A DNA stretch of 64,000 nt from Hydrogenophaga sp. RAC07 (GTDB taxonomy: Bacteria > Pseudomonadota > Gammaproteobacteria > Burkholderiales > Burkholderiaceae_C): positions 1,364,001 through 1,428,000 of the forward strand of contig NZ_CP016449.1 in NCBI RefSeq assembly GCF_001713375.1. Direction: 5' to 3'. The translations under genes and the position numbers were made by a program. Shown piece after piece: positions 61,541 to 64,000 of this stretch. A model generated the notes under the pieces. The model had not been told where the DNA came from. It did not search any database and saw only the letters and a program-made list of their open reading frames with translations. Every line of letters begins with the position of its first letter. The stretch's first letter is position 1.

Positions 61541-62458
61541 TCATTCGAGCTGGCTCAGCTGGTTCCCCCAGCCTTCCACCGTGTCCCTGAGCAAGCGGGC
61601 GACGATCTTGCTGGCCGCCGTGAGCTGGCCTTGCTTGGGCAAAGACAAGGTCACGTGGCGTCGGCAGTCTGGGTTGACGATGCGCGCGGCCTGCAGGCGC
61701 CCTGAGCGCAGTTCGTCTGCGATGGAAAACGGGCCGAGCAGCGAGTACAGGTGGTCGGTGTGGGCCACCAGCTCCTTCTGCACGCGCAGCGAGTCGGCTT
61801 CCACCTCGGCTTGCAGGGTGAAGCCCTTGCCACGGGCGGTCTCATCCAGCACCGAGCGCCAGTGCGCGGGTCTGCGCGGCAGCACCAGGCGCAGGCCTTC
61901 CAGTTTGTTGAAGTCGACGGTCTCGTGGCGGGTGAGGGCATCTCCCACGCGTGACACGAGGTAGGTCCCGACCGTTGCCAGCAGATGCTCGTCGGGACTG
62001 GCGGGCTTCTGGTAGCGAAACAGGATGGCCATGTCGACACTGCCTGTGTCGAGCAGTGCGTCCAGCTCGCCGCCTTGTCCCTCGCGGATGTTCAGCTTGA
62101 TCTTCGGGAAATCGGCCTTCAACCGTTGATACAGCCGGGTCATCAGCGGATGGGCCGCCGAGGGCAGGATCCCGAGCTTGACTTCACCCATGGGCTCGCC
62201 CGCATCGGTGCGGATGGCGGCCAGCAACTGGTCGGTGTCGCGCACCCAGTTGCGCACGCGGGTTTCGATGTGCTGGCCCAGATCCGTGAGCACCACGCCG
62301 CGCCCGGTGCGCCGGAACAGTGCGCCGCCGCACGCCGCTTCCAGTTCGCTGATCTGTCGGCTGATGTGCGATTGCACCGTCTGGCGCTGCGCGGCGACCT
62401 TGGTGAAGCTGCCGAGCTCGGCCACTTCGAGGAAGAGCCGGAAGTTGTTCGGGTTCAT
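61541..62458 (-). CDS. LysR-family transcriptional regulator
   Basis: The 305-residue product has the LysR N-terminal helix-turn-helix (FRLFLEVAELGSFTKVAAQR, ISRQISELEAACGGALFRRT) and an effector domain with GEVKLGILPSAAHPLMTRLY and LRLVLPRRPAHWRSVLDE. It is divergent from the fumarylacetoacetase-family gene, 129 bases apart, with a dyad between, so it probably controls that gene and the hydantoinase-like gene after it. An aromatic- or cyclic-compound effector is likely. Confidence 0.9.
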   Translation of the reverse strand: MNPNNFRLFLEVAELGSFTKVAAQRQTVQSHISRQISELEAACGGALFRRTGRGVVLTDLGQHIETRVRNWVRDTDQLLAAIRTDAGEPMGEVKLGILPSAAHPLMTRLYQRLKADFPKIKLNIREGQGGELDALLDTGSVDMAILFRYQKPASPDEHLLATVGTYLVSRVGDALTRHETVDFNKLEGLRLVLPRRPAHWRSVLDETARGKGFTLQAEVEADSLRVQKELVAHTDHLYSLLGPFSIADELRSGRLQAARIVNPDCRRHVTLSLPKQGQLTAASKIVARLLRDTVEGWGNQLSQLE

Positions 62459-62480
62459 GCGGTTCTCCTGCGGATCTGGT

Positions 62481-62496
62481 ATGCCACATAAGGCAT
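62481..62496. promoter_or_regulatory. Dyad in the LysR-FAH intergenic region
   Basis: ATGCC and GGCAT flank ACATAA in the divergent gap, with a T and A spaced 12 apart, close to but not exactly the T-N11-A core of LysR sites. It is a plausible regulator site. Confidence 0.45.
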
Positions 62497-62587
62497 GTCT
62501 GAAATCTCAGTTTGCATTCTATTCAGATGCCTGGTGCCTCCCTAGACTCCACCTCCATCACAACGAGACCTACCGGAGAAGCACCCC

Positions 62588-63451
62588 ATGCGCTATGCAA
62601 GCTTTGAGATCAATGGACAGGCCAGCTACGGCGTGGTGGACGGTGCGGGCCAATACCGCCGTGTGCCCGTCGCCTTCCAGGCGCGGTACGCCAACCTGAA
62701 GGACGTGATCGCGGCCGATGCACTGGTTGCCCTGGCCGAAGCTGCCATGGCCGGCGGCGAGCAGCTGAAACCCGAACAGGTTCGGCTGCTGCCCGTGATT
62801 CCCAACCCTGGCAAGCTGATCTGCGTCGGCCTCAACTACAAGAGCCACGTGGCCGAAACCAGACGCGCCGACAGCGAGTACCCCTCGCTGTTCCTGCGCT
62901 TCAACGACAGCCTGGCCGCGCACGACGACGTGGTGCTGCGCCCGGCGTTCTCGGAGCGCTTCGACTGGGAGGGTGAACTCGCTTTTGTCATCGGCAAGGG
63001 GGGCCGCCACATCGCCAAGGAGAAGGCCTTCGAGCACATCGCCGGCTACGCCTGCTTCAACGACGTGAGCGTGCGCGACTGGCAGAAACACACGCACCAG
63101 TTCACGCCCGGCAAGAACTTCCCCGGCACCGCGCCCTTCGGCCCGGTGCTGGTGAGCCGCGACGAGGTGCCCGATGTGACCGCGCTCACGCTGGAGACAC
63201 GCGTCAACGGCCAGGTGGTGCAGCACGCCAGCGTGGGCGACCTGATCTTCGACATCCCGACCATCGTGGCCTACGTCTCGCGCTTCACGCCGCTGTCGCC
63301 CGGCGACGTGATCGCCACCGGCACCCCGGGTGGCGTGGGCGACCGCCGCGAGCCACCGATGTACATGAAGGAAGGCGACGTGGCCGAGGTCGAGATCACC
63401 GGCCTGGGCGTGCTGCGCAACCGCATCGGCACCGACCACAGCGCCTCCTGA
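62588..63451 (+). CDS. Fumarylacetoacetate hydrolase-family protein
   Basis: The 287-residue product has the FAH catalytic fold: an N-terminal segment (MRYASFEINGQASYGVVDGA), then KLICVGLNYKSHVAETRR with the metal-ligand region, WEGELAFVIGKGGRHI, FNDVSVRDWQKHTHQFTPGK and the C-terminal SPGDVIATGTPGGVG. Members cleave or isomerise acylpyruvates, such as fumarylpyruvate or 2-hydroxyhepta-2,4-diene-1,7-dioate. The next gene, 26 bases on, starts a hydantoinase/oxoprolinase. A TACCGGAGAAG ribosome site precedes the ATG. Confidence 0.9.
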   Translation: MRYASFEINGQASYGVVDGAGQYRRVPVAFQARYANLKDVIAADALVALAEAAMAGGEQLKPEQVRLLPVIPNPGKLICVGLNYKSHVAETRRADSEYPSLFLRFNDSLAAHDDVVLRPAFSERFDWEGELAFVIGKGGRHIAKEKAFEHIAGYACFNDVSVRDWQKHTHQFTPGKNFPGTAPFGPVLVSRDEVPDVTALTLETRVNGQVVQHASVGDLIFDIPTIVAYVSRFTPLSPGDVIATGTPGGVGDRREPPMYMKEGDVAEVEITGLGVLRNRIGTDHSAS

Positions 63452-63477
63452 ACGCACCCCCACCGAGAGAACTCCTC

Positions 63478-64000
63478 ATGAGCAATATCCCCCAACTGCG
63501 GGTCGCCGTCGACATCGGCGGTACCTTCACCGACATGGCGGCTTTTGACGAAGCCACCGGCAAGCTGCTGTTCGGCAAGGCCCTGTCCACCCACGGCCAG
63601 CTGGTCAACGGCATCCAGGCCACGCTGGACAGCGCCAGCATCGACCTGAAGGACGGCAACCTGTTCCTGCACGGCTCCACCATCGCGATCAACACCCTGC
63701 TGGAGCGCAACGGCGCCAACACCGCGCTGCTGATCACCGAAGGCTTTCGCGACATCTACGAGATCGGCCGCGTCAACCGGCCCGACGCCTACAACCTGTT
63801 CTTCAACAAGCACCAGCCGCTGGTGAAGCGCTCGCTGCGCTTTGAAGTGGCCGAGCGACTGCGCGCCGACGGCAGCACGCACAAGCCGCTGGACGAAGCG
63901 GCCGTGCGCGAGCTGGCCAAGGAGCTGCGCGGACAGGGCATCGAGGCGGTGGCCGTGCTGCTGCTGCACTCGTACCGCAACCCGGCGCATGAGCAGCGCG
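63478..64000 (+). CDS. Hydantoinase/oxoprolinase A subunit, N-terminus (cut by window end)
   Basis: The frame is open from the ATG at 63478 to the window end, giving 174 residues. It has the HyuA N-terminal nucleotide-binding motif VAVDIGGTFTDMAAFDEATG, then FLHGSTIAINTLLERNGANT and GFRDIYEIGRVNRPDAYN. The family hydrolyses 5-oxoproline or hydantoins with ATP, normally with a HyuB partner. GAGAGAACTCC precedes the ATG. Linked to a FAH-family gene under a LysR regulator, it may belong to a catabolic operon continuing beyond the window. Confidence 0.9.
   Translation, partial: MSNIPQLRVAVDIGGTFTDMAAFDEATGKLLFGKALSTHGQLVNGIQATLDSASIDLKDGNLFLHGSTIAINTLLERNGANTALLITEGFRDIYEIGRVNRPDAYNLFFNKHQPLVKRSLRFEVAERLRADGSTHKPLDEAAVRELAKELRGQGIEAVAVLLLHSYRNPAHEQR

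Overview
The window is GC-rich, densely coded bacterial DNA. It looks like a betaproteobacterium of the Comamonadaceae (Hydrogenophaga/Rhodoferax-like), judged from the protein families and the gene order; a 16S or genome match would be needed to name the genus. There are no rRNA, tRNA, CRISPR or transposase genes that I can support. Many genes overlap by ATGA or GTGA, and three convergent gene pairs overlap at their stop codons.

Region 1 (1-13520) is part of a photosynthesis gene cluster of a purple, bacteriochlorophyll-a-type phototroph: the end of bchB, then bchH, bchL, bchM, lhaA, puhA, puhB, puhC, acsF, puhE, crtI and crtB, all on the + strand and mostly translationally coupled. It makes Mg-protoporphyrin, its methyl ester, the isocyclic ring (by the oxygen-dependent AcsF route), protochlorophyllide reductase subunits, the reaction-centre H subunit with its assembly factors, and desaturated carotenoids. 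The puf genes, bchCXYZ and later crt genes are not in this window. A hemerythrin-like protein and two Crp/Fnr-type regulators follow (13535-16060).

Region 2 (16045-24281) holds a sulfate ABC transporter (sbp, cysT, cysW, cysA, all on the - strand) interrupted by a GFA-family protein, a DUF1330 protein and a 66-residue membrane protein on the + strand. An L,D-transpeptidase, a small secreted protein, undecaprenyl-diphosphatase (uppP, preceded by a 20-codon upstream ORF) and an ExoD-like membrane protein follow. Region 3 (24419-29059) is metal-related: a DMT exporter with a histidine-rich tail, a HupE-type membrane protein with a partner anchor protein, CadR, a divergent cation diffusion facilitator behind a MerR-type 19-bp-spacer promoter, and a LysE-family exporter.

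Region 4 (29112-34277) is a compact catabolic cassette: an IclR regulator with a striking double-palindrome operator, a divergent type II dehydroquinase-like protein, a full TRAP transporter (DctPQM) and a shikimate-dehydrogenase-like protein. Both enzymes keep catalytic residues but have lost substrate-binding ones, which makes this the best candidate here for an undescribed pathway. Region 5 (34483-42332) carries a MOT1-type transporter, a metallo-beta-lactamase-fold protein, an FGE-domain protein, a His/Met-rich lipoprotein, the copper ATPase CopA, a thioesterase, a third Crp/Fnr regulator and a glycine-zipper protein. Region 6 (42371-49443) is a D-glucarate/galactarate regulon (garR, garL, gudD, a Bug-type binding protein, a LacI regulator, garD) with three identical 14-bp palindromic operators.

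Region 7 (49436-57394) has a three-gene ABC efflux/adaptor system, an MFS exporter, an SRAP protein, a 19-residue membrane peptide followed by two strong hairpins, and a DUF2855 protein. Region 8 (57531-61527) is a cell-envelope operon, FecR-domain protein, OmpA-like lipoprotein and TonB/TolA-like protein, with a divergent lipoprotein gene and a Crp-like inverted repeat between them. The window ends with a LysR regulator divergent from a fumarylacetoacetase-family gene and a truncated hydantoinase/oxoprolinase gene.
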